64,000 bases of DNA, from contig SSBO01000001.1 of NCBI GenBank assembly GCA_005281725.1, positions 7,643,323-7,707,322 on the forward strand. Direction: 5' to 3'. The notes under the pieces are model-generated. The model was not told where the DNA came from. It saw only the letters and a list, made by a program, of their open reading frames with translations, and searched no databases. The DNA is from Wuchereria bancrofti. Its lineage: Eukaryota > Nematoda > Chromadorea > Rhabditida > Onchocercidae. Made by a program: the position numbers and the translations under genes. Positions 17,601 through 31,034 of the stretch are shown piece after piece (position 1 is the first letter of the stretch; the number at the start of each line of letters is the position of its first letter).

Positions 17601-18233
17601 TTTTTCCTACAGATGCCTTGTTTGTAACAGAAATGCAACTCAGTTATAGAACAGTATTTTAATTGGCATTTATTCTATTTATTAACATTATCATTTATGT
17701 TTGTTGTTCTCTTTAAATAGTTTAAATTTGGAAGAGCAAGCAAATGCCCACTTTTTTCGAAAGGTTAAAAGGTTACACGAAGTTTCTGTATTTATTTTTA
17801 AAGAATTGTATTTGCGGAACAAAAAGAATTTTAAGATATATTATGATAATTTATGTATAATTTGTAATATTGTTTGAACTTGATTTTTAACTTAAATTTT
17901 TTTGAAAATTTTTGTTACTAATAGCTGTAGCAAGAAATGTTTGCCTTAATCGTTGTTGGATATAATAATATAGTTTGTCTTTAACTGTTCATTTTCTAAG
18001 TTTCCAATTTTATTACTTATTTATATTTCAATCTAATTTATCTGACTTATTCCTGTTCCTTTTTTTTGATTAAAATTTGCTTCATTTGGAATTTAAATAA
18101 TAATTTCTTCATTTTCGCCATTATATTAGATAATTTGACTGGAACGTACTACAAAAAAAAAAAAATGGGGTGGAAATGATATAAGAATTCAGTGTGTCAT
18201 TTCCGATATGTTATAATTATTGCCATTTTCAGT
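14648..18233. other. AT-rich spacer without a recognised gene
   Basis: About 3.6 kb with scattered short frames that lack splice sites, family similarity or non-AT codon use. The one unusual part is the GC-richer island around 16.9-17.6 kb, listed separately. Confidence 0.5.
16890..17570. mobile_element. Possible LTR-retroelement relic (GC-richer island)
   Basis: A sharp change of composition: GACGA, GGCG and CGAC words are common here and almost absent nearby. A TATA-like TGTATAAAGG (about 17004) and an AATAAA (about 17027) stand in front of it, as in LTR promoter and polyadenylation regions. From about 17050 to 17281 the + strand is open without an ATG, with Arg/Gly-rich content. TGGTTACTAACGGCGAC at 17337 could be a primer-binding-like word. 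I found no clear terminal repeats and no reverse transcriptase or integrase motifs, so a retroelement is only one reading. A GC-rich noncoding RNA or imported fragment is also possible. Confidence 0.28.
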
Positions 18234-20282
18234 TTAACAAAATTTACACGTCCGTGCGCACTGCTGTTTCATAACATTAAAGTATAGGAGATTTTGGCAC
18301 AGATGCGCAACGAACGCACAGTTTGATCGACCATTTGCTCCAACTCGATCAAAACAACCTGTGATGATATTGAAATATTAATTTGTTAGAGTAAAAAATG
18401 GAAAAATTTGTGTTAAAATAGCAATTTTATTCCATTTACTCGATGACACTTCTTAAATAGCATTTATGTAAAGTTAATTGAATTTGTTTATTTAGTTACT
18501 AAATTGTTTAAGCAAATAGTTGATTTTTTTTATTTCTGTAATTTCTGTGTTCCATTTTGTTAATTACTGTTTATTTTCTTCTGTGCAATAATTCCAATTA
18601 CTTTTATTGAAGAAGTATTATCGAGTAAATGAAATCAAATTATCATTTTAACACAAATTTAACACAAAATTTCACAAATTTAAAATTAAATAAAAGTAGG
18701 ATTACCTGGTATCGGTGGTAGCAACGTGGAAGTAATACTTGGACAGCGATTACACGTACGTGGACATTGTTTTGTCATTAAATTGTAATAAATAGGATTG
18801 TTACAGAGATGTGCACGTGATGGACAATCACTGAAACCACCTAATGGGCTATAATCGAAACATGTTGGGTTTGTTGTTATCACTGAAATTCTTTTTATTT
18901 TAATTTATTTAATTTTAAATAAAATTTTGGATAGGATTAAAATTTACCATCGAAATCAGAAATATTACTTCAAAAACAAAAACATTAAAAGTTAGTTCCA
19001 AAATCGTTTCCATACTAAAGTGGTGTAACTTCTTCATTGCTAATCGTCATATTTTGTGCAGCAATTCATTAATTTACTTTCAGTAAATTAAAATCCATTG
19101 TTTATTTTTTTCTTTCATTTACTTATTTGCAATAACAATATATTATTTACGTTAGTAACCTTTTTTAAAAATGTTTCGTTTTTGTGGCTATTTATTAACG
19201 ATTTTTTAGTTTTGTTAGTTTCTAAGTGTTATTTTTATTCACTTATATTCGTGTTGAAACCCATTTGTGATTTCATCTATAACTATCAATCATAAATTAT
19301 ATAATAAGAAAAATAAATTTATATGCAACAATTTTTGATCGCTTTGTTTTCTCTTTTTCATCAAAAATACTTCATATCATTAGAGATGAAATGAACATAT
19401 TGCAGTGATAATAATTATCTTCTGCTCTTATCAGTGATCAATTGCATTATGCATTATTTTATTAAAATCATCACTCCTGTTTTTAATTATGATAATTTGT
19501 TTATACTTACAATAAATGAATTTTGTTAAAATTTGCAGCGGAAAAAGGAATGAAACGACAAAGAAATAAGATAAAATATTCCAACAAAAAAAAACGTCAA
19601 AACATACTCTTTGTTGTACTCGCTAATAAATCAAAACAGTTGTCAACTACACACGTTAAATTTTTTTCACATATACCATTAAGACAGGCTGGAAATGTAT
19701 TCAAAAATTTCTTGAAATTTAATTTATTTCAAAAACCGTGGAATGAAACATTGCACTTACATTTGACAACTTTACAAATATTCTCATCGTCATTTTTATC
19801 AGTTATCAATTTTCAATAATTTCACTTCAAATTACAAATCACTCAACTTAGATTTTCGTGCTATCATAGCTATTTGTCACTTATTCGAATATTTTCATTC
19901 CTTCTTTTTTTTAAAATGAAATACCCAAAATTTTTAACGAAATACTATAAACTTACGCCCATGAGCTGGATAACATTGATTTTGATAGCACAGCTCATTT
20001 TTATAACATCTTCTTGACGTCCCATTTAAACAGTCTTAATTAAAACTTGAGGTTCAAATTCAGAGATTTTAGCTAATAAATTTTTTGACAAATTAAACTC
20101 AAAATTTCGAAAATTTGCTTAATATTATCGAAAAAGAAATTTATCCCAACAAACATTATAACATATTATAATCTATTTCTGATGAAATAAACAAAATTCA
20201 TTATTAAAAGTCAATTGTAACCTGATTTTGAGCTTCCAACTAGTATGAAAAGAATGGTAATAGGATAATAAAGAATAGCCAT
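18234..20282 (-). CDS. Secreted cysteine-rich protein with two ShKT domains, five exons
   Basis: Exons 20282-20222, 20034-19957, 19688-19608, 18882-18706 and 18358-18234 join in matching phases (every junction leaves one base) and give 173 residues plus stop. Residues 1-20 are a signal peptide (hydrophobic core ITILFILVG). Next come two short modules, each starting CLNG and holding four cysteines (about 22-40 and 47-64), then two six-cysteine ShKT domains (about 80-115 and 132-170). The first contains NNPIYYNLMTKQCPRTC; the second ends CARTCKFC at the C-terminus. At the position of the lysine that makes potassium-channel-blocking ShK peptides active, both domains have tyrosine, so the fold is seen but channel block is not implied. 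ShKT domains are common in nematode secreted and surface proteins. Function unknown; extracellular by the signal peptide. Confidence 0.85.
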
Positions 20283-20749
20283 TTATTTAATAGCAATAAC
20301 TTCTTTTTAAAAGAAAAAAATTAATGGATGAAATTTATTTTTTACATTCATTTTATACACATTTATGTTAGTAATGTTTTTTCAACGTTCGACTACCCTT
20401 TTTCTTTTTCTATTTTTCTTTTTTTTTGTTTATTACCAAATAGGAAATGAATTTTTCTCACTGCAACTATCAAAACATTTGCCAAATTGCTTATGCGTAA
20501 AAATATGTTTACTTTGTCATTAATCAGTTTGTTAATAGTAATACTATTATTACAAATATTGAAAAAATCAAATGGCATGAAAAGTTCTCTTTTTTGTTCA
20601 AAATTACAATTGGATAAATATTATAATATTGCATAACATTGATGAATCAGATGTGATCAATTAAAACAGCTAAGCAAATATTTTTGTTTCTTGTTTTTTA
20701 AATATAACTTTGGCTATTTTTCATTTCATTTTATGATTTATCATGATTA

Positions 20750-20917
20750 TGATTTATTATTATTGTTATTATTATTATTATTACTATTATTATTATTATT
20801 ACTATTATTATTATTACTATTATTATTGTCATTTTATTATTATTATTGTTATTATTGTTATTGTTATTGTTATTATTATTATTATTGTTATTATTATTAT
20901 TATTATTATTATCATCA

Positions 20918-20954
<37 letters not shown>

Positions 20955-20970
20955 TATTATTAATTATTAG
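20750..20970. repeat. TTA/ATT trinucleotide microsatellite
   Basis: More than 200 bp of almost pure TAT/TTA units with occasional TTG and TCA variants. All frames stay open and give runs of one or two amino acids (Asn, Tyr, Ile or Leu). These are products of the repeat, not genes. Confidence 0.95.
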
Positions 20971-21954
20971 TTTTAACAATACAACAAATACAATACAACA
21001 AATATGCTACAAATAATTCTTCTGATTTTATTACCCGAGAGGATGAAATGAATAAGTTACATTATTCTGCTATTTTTGTTGGTTTTTAGGGTTTTTTTTT
21101 GTTAGGAAGTTAATTTTGGCTAGCAAATTCGGCAGCTTTTTTTTAGTGCTACATCACAGACAATAAACATGTAATTGAATTGAATCACATATAAGTTAAT
21201 TGAAATATGAAATTCTTTATTGTTTTATGTTATAGTACCATCTGATATTTTGATTCAACGACTTCATCTGAAGTTGGAAATTTCCAATTTTTATTGTTAA
21301 ATGCATTTCACGCTTTTTATACTTATCGTTTTAAATTCTTTGATTATCCGGAATATACACAATTCATTTTCTGCATACTTTTTTTTATGATGATATATGC
21401 ATAGAAGAAATGAACTGATGTAATCCATGCAATGTTTTAACTGATTACATTGATTTAATCTTGATAATCAAAACTAATAATATTTCCATCACAATATGAA
21501 ATGCATTTTCAAAATGTTAGTTTTTTTCCGGACATCATGATAACGTGACCAATTACAGTGCTAATTAATAATTATCAAAGAGTAATTGATAGTAGTATCA
21601 CAGTCCCTACTTCCAAACCTTTTTTTTTGTTGTTATTAAGTGTAAAGAATATTCATATTCTGCTATTCTGTTTATTTCCTTTTTTAAAAAACAATCATAA
21701 AACTATTTAGGAAAGGTTTTCTTTTCACTTAAATAATTCAGTAATTTTCTAAATTCACTTTTGTTATTTTGCAACCAAAAAGTGAAATGAGAGAAAGTTT
21801 TATTCGTATTTTATGAAATATAATTTTCTTTTTTTTGTTTTGCTTTTGCAAATTGTGCGCTTCATAAGGTAGTTCATATTATGAATGACAACAACGGGGA
21901 AAGATAGAGTGACGTAGACGAATTAAATATACACGATGTTACTATTGCTATGCT

Positions 21955-22170
21955 GACAATAATAATGACGACGGTAATGCGCTAATCAACTGGTATAAGT
22001 AACAGTAATAATTATAACGATAATGACAATGACAAAATAATAGTAATAATAGCGATAATAAAAATTGTGATAATAGTAAAAATTAATAATGATAGTAATA
22101 ATTAATAACAAAAATAATAATAATTAATAATAATAAATTACTAATAATTAATAATAATAATAATAGCAAA
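21955..22170. repeat. AAT/GATAAT-rich imperfect repeat
   Basis: Imperfect AATAAT, GATAATGAC and ATTAATAAT units. Composition resembles a decayed relative, on the opposite strand, of the TTA tract about 1 kb to the left. Confidence 0.7.
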
Positions 22171-22597
22171 TAGTCGGCTGGAACAATTGATATACATAAA
22201 ATCAATTAACACAACCATCCTGAAATTCTTTGTCTTTTCATTAGCTTTTTGAGAAGCTAATGAAAAACCAGCTTCAAGCTGAACTGAGGAATGATCTTCA
22301 TAAATCAATTACAGTGAGCAAAACTAAACTCAACATAAATCTTTAATTGCCCCATATGGCGAAGCATTAAAACTATGTCTTAGTACAATAAAAGTACCTT
22401 AAATATCCTAAAAATTTAGTACCATAAAACAGTGAAAAAAGTTGCATAAATAAAAGCTACCATTTCATTACACCCGCAGTTGTATCACAAATAAAAAAGG
22501 AAAAGGTATTGTAGGGATCCTATAATAACTTAAGTACCGAAATATTAAGATATTAACAGGTTGAAGTAGAAAACAAACAACATTACGAGAAAATATT

Positions 22598-25500
22598 TTA
22601 AAATATACTCGGACATTTAGACCAATCACCAATTTTCTTCATCTTCCAATATTCACCGGTAAATACATGTATCAAAGCACCCGTTTCTTCGTGTTGATCT
22701 TTTTTAAACCATAATGGTTTATATTCTTCAAATGGTTCACCTGAAGCAAAATGGTAAAATAATCAATCTTCAAGAATAATGAACTCTTTTAATAAAAAAT
22801 CAAATCATTTCACAGCTCATCTTTAATCATTAAGTCATAATCCTAAAAGAGGATTGAAGTTGTAAAGTTAATGTCAATGCAATGAAAACCCATATAAGAA
22901 TATCACACTACTTTCAGAATATATTTACCATTCTTAAATTCTCTTGATAAATAAAAAATTTATAAAAAGAATTTAAAAAACAAAAAACAAAGAGCAACGA
23001 AAAGAAATTGAAATAAGTCTCGTCATCCACATATAAATAAGGGAAAAGGCATTATGTTTGAAACAATTTTGTAATATTGCAATGATAAGAAATACCTTTT
23101 TGTAAAGCTTTTTGTGCTAAAATTTCTCGTTCTCGACGAACAGCACGCTGCTTCTCCTCAATTTTTACTTTCATTTCATTTGCTTCATTCCATTTTCCAT
23201 CCTCCATTAATCGTTGATCAGGACGAAGTCGTGAATCTGTTGGAGCTACACCTTCTTCTGGTTCATTTAATTCAATTGCCAATTTTGTGAAATAATACAT
23301 CTTCTCACTATTTTCTCTGAAATTTTGATCACATATAGTCTGAAGAGGAAATCAAAAAATAAGAAAAAAAAAGAACTTCAAAATTAAGAAAATTAAACAC
23401 TTGTTGCAATAGGAACTAATTTTTATTCATGAACATTACAAGATTTCTGTTGGATATTAGAGGAATCAAGACATTTTGTTGTCCGATTTCTCGAGAAAAT
23501 TAGTTTTCACTGTGAAATAGTGATCATGAAATCAAATGCTAAAAAATTTCTATGCAAATAACACACATTGGTGAATTGATCGTCCAGATTCGATTTGGTG
23601 TATCCGTCTCAAAGCGTGCATTCTCACCAGTGTTAACTTCATTTGTGACCTTAAGTATATCCAAATAGCTATCCCAGATACCTTGGATAAGCCAGTGGAC
23701 TTCCCCAATTGGATTTTTCACGAAACCAGCTATCTTCAACAGTAAAATTTTCTTGAAATAAACAGCAGCAAGAATGATTTTAGTACAAAAAAACCTAATT
23801 ACATATACGTAAATTTTATAGTGTTAGTTACAAAAATGGAACTCAACAATCCATGTTCTCTTTACCTAGAGATTCAATTGCTCGGGATTTTTTTTTTAAC
23901 ATAAACCCAATACAAGTCATTGCAATAAACAGATAATTTAAAGATTTCCTGATTCAAGCATTTTTTTTTCCTACAATTTACAAAGCATAAATTATAAGAA
24001 CAAAGAAAACCTTTCGCGGAGGTTCACGCGAAAAATAGCTGTATGGATGGAACTTCAAGATACATTTATCACCAGTTTTGTGATTTTCAATCAACATCTC
24101 ACCGTGATTATCTATCCATAGTTTGCCTACGATAATGTTATGTACTGTGGTAGTAACTTTCTTATACGAATATTCATTTCCGCTATCAAGAAACTGAAAC
24201 AACGATTTTTCAATATAAATACAAGAAAATTATATTAGACACAAATCATATCTTGGAATGATTAATTTTAAACCAGTACAATTGACATTTCATATTAGTA
24301 ATTAATACCAATTTACCTTAACATATGTATAACCGACAGGTGTTACCGATAAATATTTTCCACGAAATCGTGACGTCATCGAGAAGTCCTGGTGCAAAGT
24401 CCATTTACGGCCATCAGCATGATGTGCTGTTATTGGTGGATGATGACTTACCTGAAAATTTTATCGAAACTATCGTATCGTATTTCATAGTATAGACGAA
24501 GTTTGGAAAATCTCCCATTAAAACAATTATAAAATTATATGAAATTTAAGGTCAGCAGGGAGTACCTCATCACATAGAGCATGATTCCATTTTAACTTAA
24601 ACAGGGCAAAATCCAGAAACAAATTTATACCCACTTGTTCGGCAAAAGAGCGCCAACCAAGATCATCGAATCGATTACACTCAAATGTTTCACCGAGTAA
24701 TGGATTGAAAGGTTTCGTTGTACGATAACCCGTCGTCGAGTACGCACTAACTGCAAATGCTGCTACATAGCACATTTGCTCAAGTGAATCTGCCTTTTCT
24801 GCTCCTTCATCCAATAAGTAAGAATATTCGAGATCCTCAGAAATCCTTTGTAGCACAGAAAGTGGTTCATTAAAATTCACCTACAAAAATTTAGATCACA
24901 AATGATAGATTTGTGTTATATCTCTGTGGAAGAGTGTCTACAATTATGGAATTATATTGCATGGACTATATCCAAGGAAGTTTGAATTTCTACAGCAATG
25001 CGTGCATTGAAAAAAGCAAATAAAAGCATGAATAATTTTGATCATTTATTTAATTATGACCTCCCTAATCATTATAATCTCTTAGGCATCAGCATAACTT
25101 CTCGGTTATCCTACAACTGACAGTAAATTAGTGATTTTTTCCTTCTAAACAATCTGTGAATTTGAAAATTAGCATACAGGCATCGGGATTTTACTCAATT
25201 CTTTGCCAATACAATTGCGCATAATAGACCACAAACTGATAGAAGTTTGTGGTCTTTCGGGTATTTTGGTACGACGCTGTCGTGAATGTTGGATTGTTGG
25301 AGCGAAACGGGTTAACCTGGTTTCCGACTGCAATAATATATTACTGTGTACTGTTACTGTTTCATTTTTAACAGTTTATGTAACGGATAGAATTAGAAAT
25401 CTATACCTTTACTAATTTTGGATAAATAATTTCCGCATTAAATAATTTCGAATTTGTCACTTCACCAATAGATTCAGTCTGAGAAGAACTAGATTTTCTG

Positions 25501-28500
25501 AAAGATGAAAATAAAATTAACGACACGGTGCTATTTCAAATAATAATTCTCAACGTTTACGCAGCAGTATGCTCTTCTATCAGTTGCAAACTGCAAAATA
25601 TTAATCATCCTACCTGCCATCATCATGCATATCAGAAACATAATCATATGCATCATGAAATTCTTCTTCTGCATCCAAAAATGCTATAATAAATCATAAG
25701 TCTTTCAGTAAAACAAGAAAAATTTTCTTTATTATTCAAAAAAAAAAAGAACTGAGTATATAAAAAGTAGAGCCAAGAATGAGATAAGTGTATAGTTCCA
25801 GGAATATACTACCTCCTGCTTATCACTGCAAGACATCGTGAAAGTTGCAAACATTCCATATTGATTCTAGCAGATGCGAGAAGAGATGGATTTTAATTTC
25901 AATTTTCCTTACCAAAACAAATATCTTATTATATAAAAGGAAAAAATAACGCCGATTTTGACTTTCATAAAAATTTTTGTAAGATTTACGTGGTTCTGAA
26001 GCAACACTGCCTTTATGTGTCGAACGATATGCCACACGTTCAAGTTTACTATGTTGTTGCGCAAGCTCTTCTAATTGATCTTGTAATCTGAGGCGTTGTT
26101 CATGTTCATTTGCTGCATAACGTCCAACTTTTTTCGATTCCTGTACTATTTAATCGACAAGGTTAACTTGAATAATAAATAATTAACTTTCTCAGCTTAT
26201 TGACATAAACCTAGAGCAATTTAATTTACGAACAGTTTTTTCAGAATTTCAAAATGTACAAAACTTGTAAAATTACTTAGGTTATTAACTGCGAACACAA
26301 CTTACATCATCTACAATTTATTACAAAGCTGAGAAAAAGCTAAAATATGCTTTTTTAGTAAAATCAATTTTCTCGTTTCATTCATTTGAAAGATTTCGTT
26401 TAAGTTTTCAATATCTTCATTTATCAGCTTTCTCTTTTTAACTCTTCGTTCCTTAATTTATTTTATTGTTAAAAGTTCCCGATTATTAGTATAAAATGTT
26501 TGCTCAAAGACATATTTCTCTTTCTTTTTTGATAAAATTTCGGCCATTTCTCTTCTTTTGAAATGTCTTTTAAGAAAAAAAAAAATCATACTTCAGCAGT
26601 AAGAGTGACAAATTCTTCGCAAGCTTTCATCATCGCAGCAGTTGTAATTTTAAATAGGTTGATGCGTTCAGCCAACGCTTTAATTTTTCCCGTCTTTTCT
26701 AGGTCACTCATTGCTTTCAAAAGTTCCGATCCATGTTTCGCTAAAATTCTTGAATAAATTAAGATTCTCTGAAAAACTGGTTTTTAAAATAAATTTGTGA
26801 TTTTTTATTTGATATATAATCTATAAAAAATTGAAAATCAGATGAACCAAATTAGAGTCCACTTTGAAACTTAAATAAATCAGCGAATCAGAGCTGAAAA
26901 TAGGAGTAAATAGTATACTACTTTCTGCTTATCGGATCACCTAGATAAAATCCCATTTTCATAGCAATATAACATCGTCGTAAACTACATATAAGCAGTG
27001 AGCAATATTTCCTTTCAACAGCTTTGTCAATAAGAAATCAAATACAAAAAGAAAAAGGAAAGAAACCTTCCCAGGAAATTATTAAAACCTAATTTAAAAT
27101 AACTTCTAACAGCTCTTTTAGTAGCCTCTAATAATAAGTGAAAAAAAAAGAAAGAAAAATAGACAAATAAGAGAGCTGCATGTTCTTAAATCAAAAATTT
27201 TGGCAGCAATTGCTCGATTCATTGTTTCGATAGCAGCAGCACCACTATTACCAGATACGCTCATCTTAATATCATCATCTTCATCTATAAAATGACAAAA
27301 AAAAGAAATATTACAAAATAGAATTCATCTTTAATTATGTGCAATGTTAGCAGAAAAAATATTCAATAATACTTTAACTAGCAATCGTTTATACATTCAT
27401 TCACTTCTTTAATTCGTGATCATAGAAATGGTAATAAAGATCATGATGATGATGACGATAAAAAATGACGAATCGATAGATTAGTCTAGATAGTCTAGAA
27501 TAGGCGTATTTGAAGTTTTTGATATAAATTGGCTCTAATATCTCCTAACATATTTTTGTATTCTTACTGTTCTCAATGCAAGATAAGATGATGAAGAATT
27601 TTCCCAGCAATAATTTTAGGAAAATTCTTATTCGAAAAAAAAGAGATATAAAGGATAGAATAAAAGGGATTAAATTAAAATTTCTCACTGGAAGTTTTCG
27701 CAAACATCGTTTATCGTTAAAAGTTGTTCCCTTTAATTTCTATTGTTTGAATCACAATGTTAATTATTTTCATGATACGATGTCGGAAAGCATAAAGGAA
27801 AAATTCATAAGATGATCGAAACAGTAGGAAATAAATTGGCGGAATAAAAAAATCAAAGAGAATTTTTCCAACAAACCTGATTCAGCATCACGAACAGCGC
27901 GATGACGAGCACATTCGAGTGCATGGAACCATTTATCGTGATCCAATTCATTTTGAGCTTTCAAATGAAATGTCTGTGATGGTGCAGAAATTGTCAAGCT
28001 GTTCGTTGCTTTGTCTGCATGAATACGAGCCTCTTGCAAATTGATACTGCCGCGACATGACTGTCCTACTTCAGACGAATTCCTGGAAAATTTCCAGTAA
28101 ATATGCTTCATATCGGCTACATTTCTTTAAATGTCAATTTCCATTAAAATTTATTACTTTGAAACACTCGAAAATTAAAAATTCAAATTAGTAAATCATA
28201 CATAGTCGTATTATTACACAACATTTTTAAAGAAACAAATGATCAACATTTGACCCACTGATCTTCTATCATAATATCATCGATACTTCAATAGACATTA
28301 ATATTTCCAACATTATCTCTCAATTAAACTTTTTCAGAAATGCTCCAACAATTAGTACAGCAGTAACACATTTTCTTATGAAGCTGGCAAAGACTTACGT
28401 TGCACACATTTTCCGTGCTCGTTTTTTCTTTTTTTCTTTTTTTTTTGCTAATGCTATGTCCAATAAAATATTTCAACCAAGCATTTTTAAAAATTTTTTC

Positions 28501-31034
28501 GATAATAAATCAATTTATTTGAGAAAATCCAAAAAAGTTATGGAAATTTTTACAGAAATACCTTGGTGATGATTTACAACTAAAACACAGCAAAGGCATT
28601 CTTCCAGTGGTTTTATACTAACATCGGAAACTGAGTAAGAAATTCTGACAAACAGACGATGATACAAGATGTAAAGCAGAAAGGTAAATTTCTTCACTGA
28701 AATTTACGAACATGTGTTTGCGAACTTCATTTATCCACTCATGTCGTTATCTCATTATACTATCTCATCGTCAAGAAAATCAGCAAAGTTTAAAAATACA
28801 GAAAAAATAAAAAAAAAAAACGAAAAAAAAGAAAAAAACAATGTTTATCAAATCTTTTTGTTATCAATTTATTTCTGTTATATTAAATAACAAAAAAATA
28901 GAATTAAATTTGTTAGAAGATATTAAGTAAAACAGAGGCACATTATATAAGATGTTTTTTGTTATCGATTTATTTCTATTGTATTAAATAACAAAGCAAA
29001 AAATTCTGACAAACAGACGATGATAATCATATAAGTATGACGATTATTCCGTGTTAATCAAAATTTCTCGTTGTGAATGAATCATAAAACTTCTCAATAA
29101 ATATTTTAACTTAACGTAATGTATCAGTGATATTTAGTCATTGCCGGGACTAAAGTTTCTTTTCTGAAAAGTGAATTGAGTCGAAATTTTTGTTTGCTAT
29201 TCTTTAGTGAATTTTCATTTTTATCATTTTTATTTCATTTATTTTACTTTAAGAATGTATGGTGTATAAAATAAATCTTAAAAAAAGTGTTTCATACTTT
29301 ATTCAACTATTTCTTTTAATATAATATTTTGAGAATATAATTTATAATCTTTCAATCTTACTTAATCATGCCAATATTGAATGAACCTTTTTGCTAAATT
29401 CACTCGGCAGTTCAATTCAAAAAAAACCAGTGGATCAATTGATGTTAAAAGTGATTTCTTATCTACCATTTTCAAATATATGCAATTTGTTGTTCTGGGA
29501 ACGTTCTGGGAATTATGTTCTGGGAACTGTAAACCTAAGAAAAAAATCTTAAATAAACAGGAACTGATTATAAATATATACCTCACATTCATTGAAGGAT
29601 TAGTTTTACATCGACATACTAGTTCTATCTAATCCGAAATCTAATTAATGATTGCAATAGATTTGAAATGAAAAAAAAACAGAAACTCTCACTAAGAGAT
29701 AACTAATCAAATTAATGGCATAAAATAAAACAAATGCTTGCTTTCTCAAAAATTTAAACATAGTTTTTTTTTTCTTTTCACAAAACACCTCCAATTTCAG
29801 TTATTCATTATTATAAATTGCATACAAGAAATTTTCTAAAATCTTGACGTTAAAAAATGATATGATGAATACGATTTCAATTTATAATTGTATCCAAATT
29901 ATCCAAAAAATATCCAAAAAAAAAGTCTGATCGCAATTTCTATTCTTTAATTCTAATTTAGAAAGAAAAAAATTTTTAATAGAGTAATAAGCGTTTTTTT
30001 TTTTGTTCATGATAATGAATTTGATTAAAAAATATGGCAAAAGCATGAAAAAATTAGACAATTAAATATTTTTGTGGGAAGGCAAGTTTTTTCTTTTTCT
30101 CTAGCTACTATAGTGATGGACAGAGTATTTAGCAAAAAAAAATTGCCCATAAAATATTGGGTAGAAAAGCCATTGCGTTCATTAGGATCACTAATATGAA
30201 AACATGCAAGAATAAAAATCACAAGAAAGAAAATTTGCTGAAACTGACAAAGACTATCAACATATTTGCCAAATAAATAAAAAACACTCAAATTTAAAAT
30301 TCTGGCTTGAGAGTTTCTCTTTGATCTCGAAGTATACACATAATTCTAGTTTCGTTAAAAAAATTAAATAAACAAGCAGCCCGAAATATCTATTTTGATC
30401 TGAAATTAATGCAAACATCTTAAAAACTACAGACTGCTGTTAGAAATCGTAAAAGCTATAGTGAAATTGTTTTTGTGCTTGAACATTTTAAAAAGATTAT
30501 AAAAGAATCACCATTAGCAAAGATGAGAGAACTCATACAACCAACAGAATTCAACTAATTCAATATATTCGAATAAATCAGATCAAATTTCCTTTCCTTC
30601 TAAAAGCTCTCATCTCATACCCACTTCCAGAAGAAAAAAAATCCCTAAAAATTGGAACAATAAGTAAATGAATCTTTGGATTTCTATCAGTTTGTTTTGT
30701 TCCAGAACATCAAAACTTAACAGCAAATTCCTAATCGAATCGACAATATACCAATTTCGATAAAATCTTCCAAACGTCATATACATTCTCATATTTAAAG
30801 AAGAATCAATATAAATGTGAGACTGTGTATTAGTAAGGTCTCCAACATTTCAAATATTTTTTTCATGAAATTCAGTCGAAATACTAACCTATAATAACTT
30901 AGATTAGCACACGAATCGAGTACAAACCAACGTTGCCGATATCCTTTGATATAATTTGTCCACTTCAATAGCCAACCACATTTCTCGCTTAGTTCTAGTG
31001 ATAAATCTGAGGAGTGTGAAGTTCCGATTGGCAT
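22598..31034 (-). CDS. OSBP: Oxysterol-binding protein (OSBP type) with PH domain and sterol-binding domain
   Basis: Exons: 31034-30889, 28082-27877, 27284 to about 27190, 26768-26592, 26140-25990, 25683-25614, 25497-25407, 25327-25178, 24880-24635, 24451-24317, 24193-24011, 23733-23567, 23316-23096, 22740-22598; about 725 residues. Exons 1-2 form a PH domain (GYRQRWFVLD, SYYRNS, CRGSINL, KWFHALE) for membrane phosphoinositide binding. A coiled-coil segment follows (RLRLQDQLEELAQQHSKLER), then an acidic stretch with an FFAT-like core (EFHDAYD) for VAP proteins at the ER. The lipid-binding domain is complete: LWSIMRNCIGKELSKIPMP, VNFNEPLSVLQRISEDLEYS, NPLLGETFE and the family signature EQVSHHPP, ending WSKCPSIF. 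OSBP exchanges sterol for PI4P at ER-Golgi contacts. An acceptor-like TTACAG lies just 5' of the ATG. The 3' end of exon 3 is unresolved: no GT donor gives a phase fitting exon 4. Intron 2 (30888-28083) is the largest. Confidence 0.93.

Larger units (their letters stand above)
20283..22597. other. AT-rich spacer with TTA and AAT repeats
   Basis: Separates the ShKT gene start from the OSBP gene end. Apart from the two simple-repeat tracts listed separately I see no gene. A minus-strand hydrophobic frame near 21930-22000 lacks an ATG and a usable junction. Confidence 0.5.

Noticed and set aside
19752..19820. Cysteine-containing frame with a GTAAGT donor next to the ShKT exons
   Set aside because: No acceptor keeps its frame open, and the flanking exons join without it in perfect phase.
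20030..20070. tRNA B-box-like word GGTTCAAATTC
   Set aside because: No A box at the right distance and no cloverleaf; it sits next to an exon of the ShKT gene.
20691..20979. Long open frames on both strands giving Tyr-, Asn-, Ile- or Leu-runs
   Set aside because: They are read-through of the TTA microsatellite; no other coding sign.
26930..27040. Coding-like minus-strand block (RRCYIAMKMGFYLGDP) between OSBP exons
   Set aside because: No acceptor and donor pair gives a phase compatible with the neighbouring exons, and OSBP homologues have no such segment that I know of.
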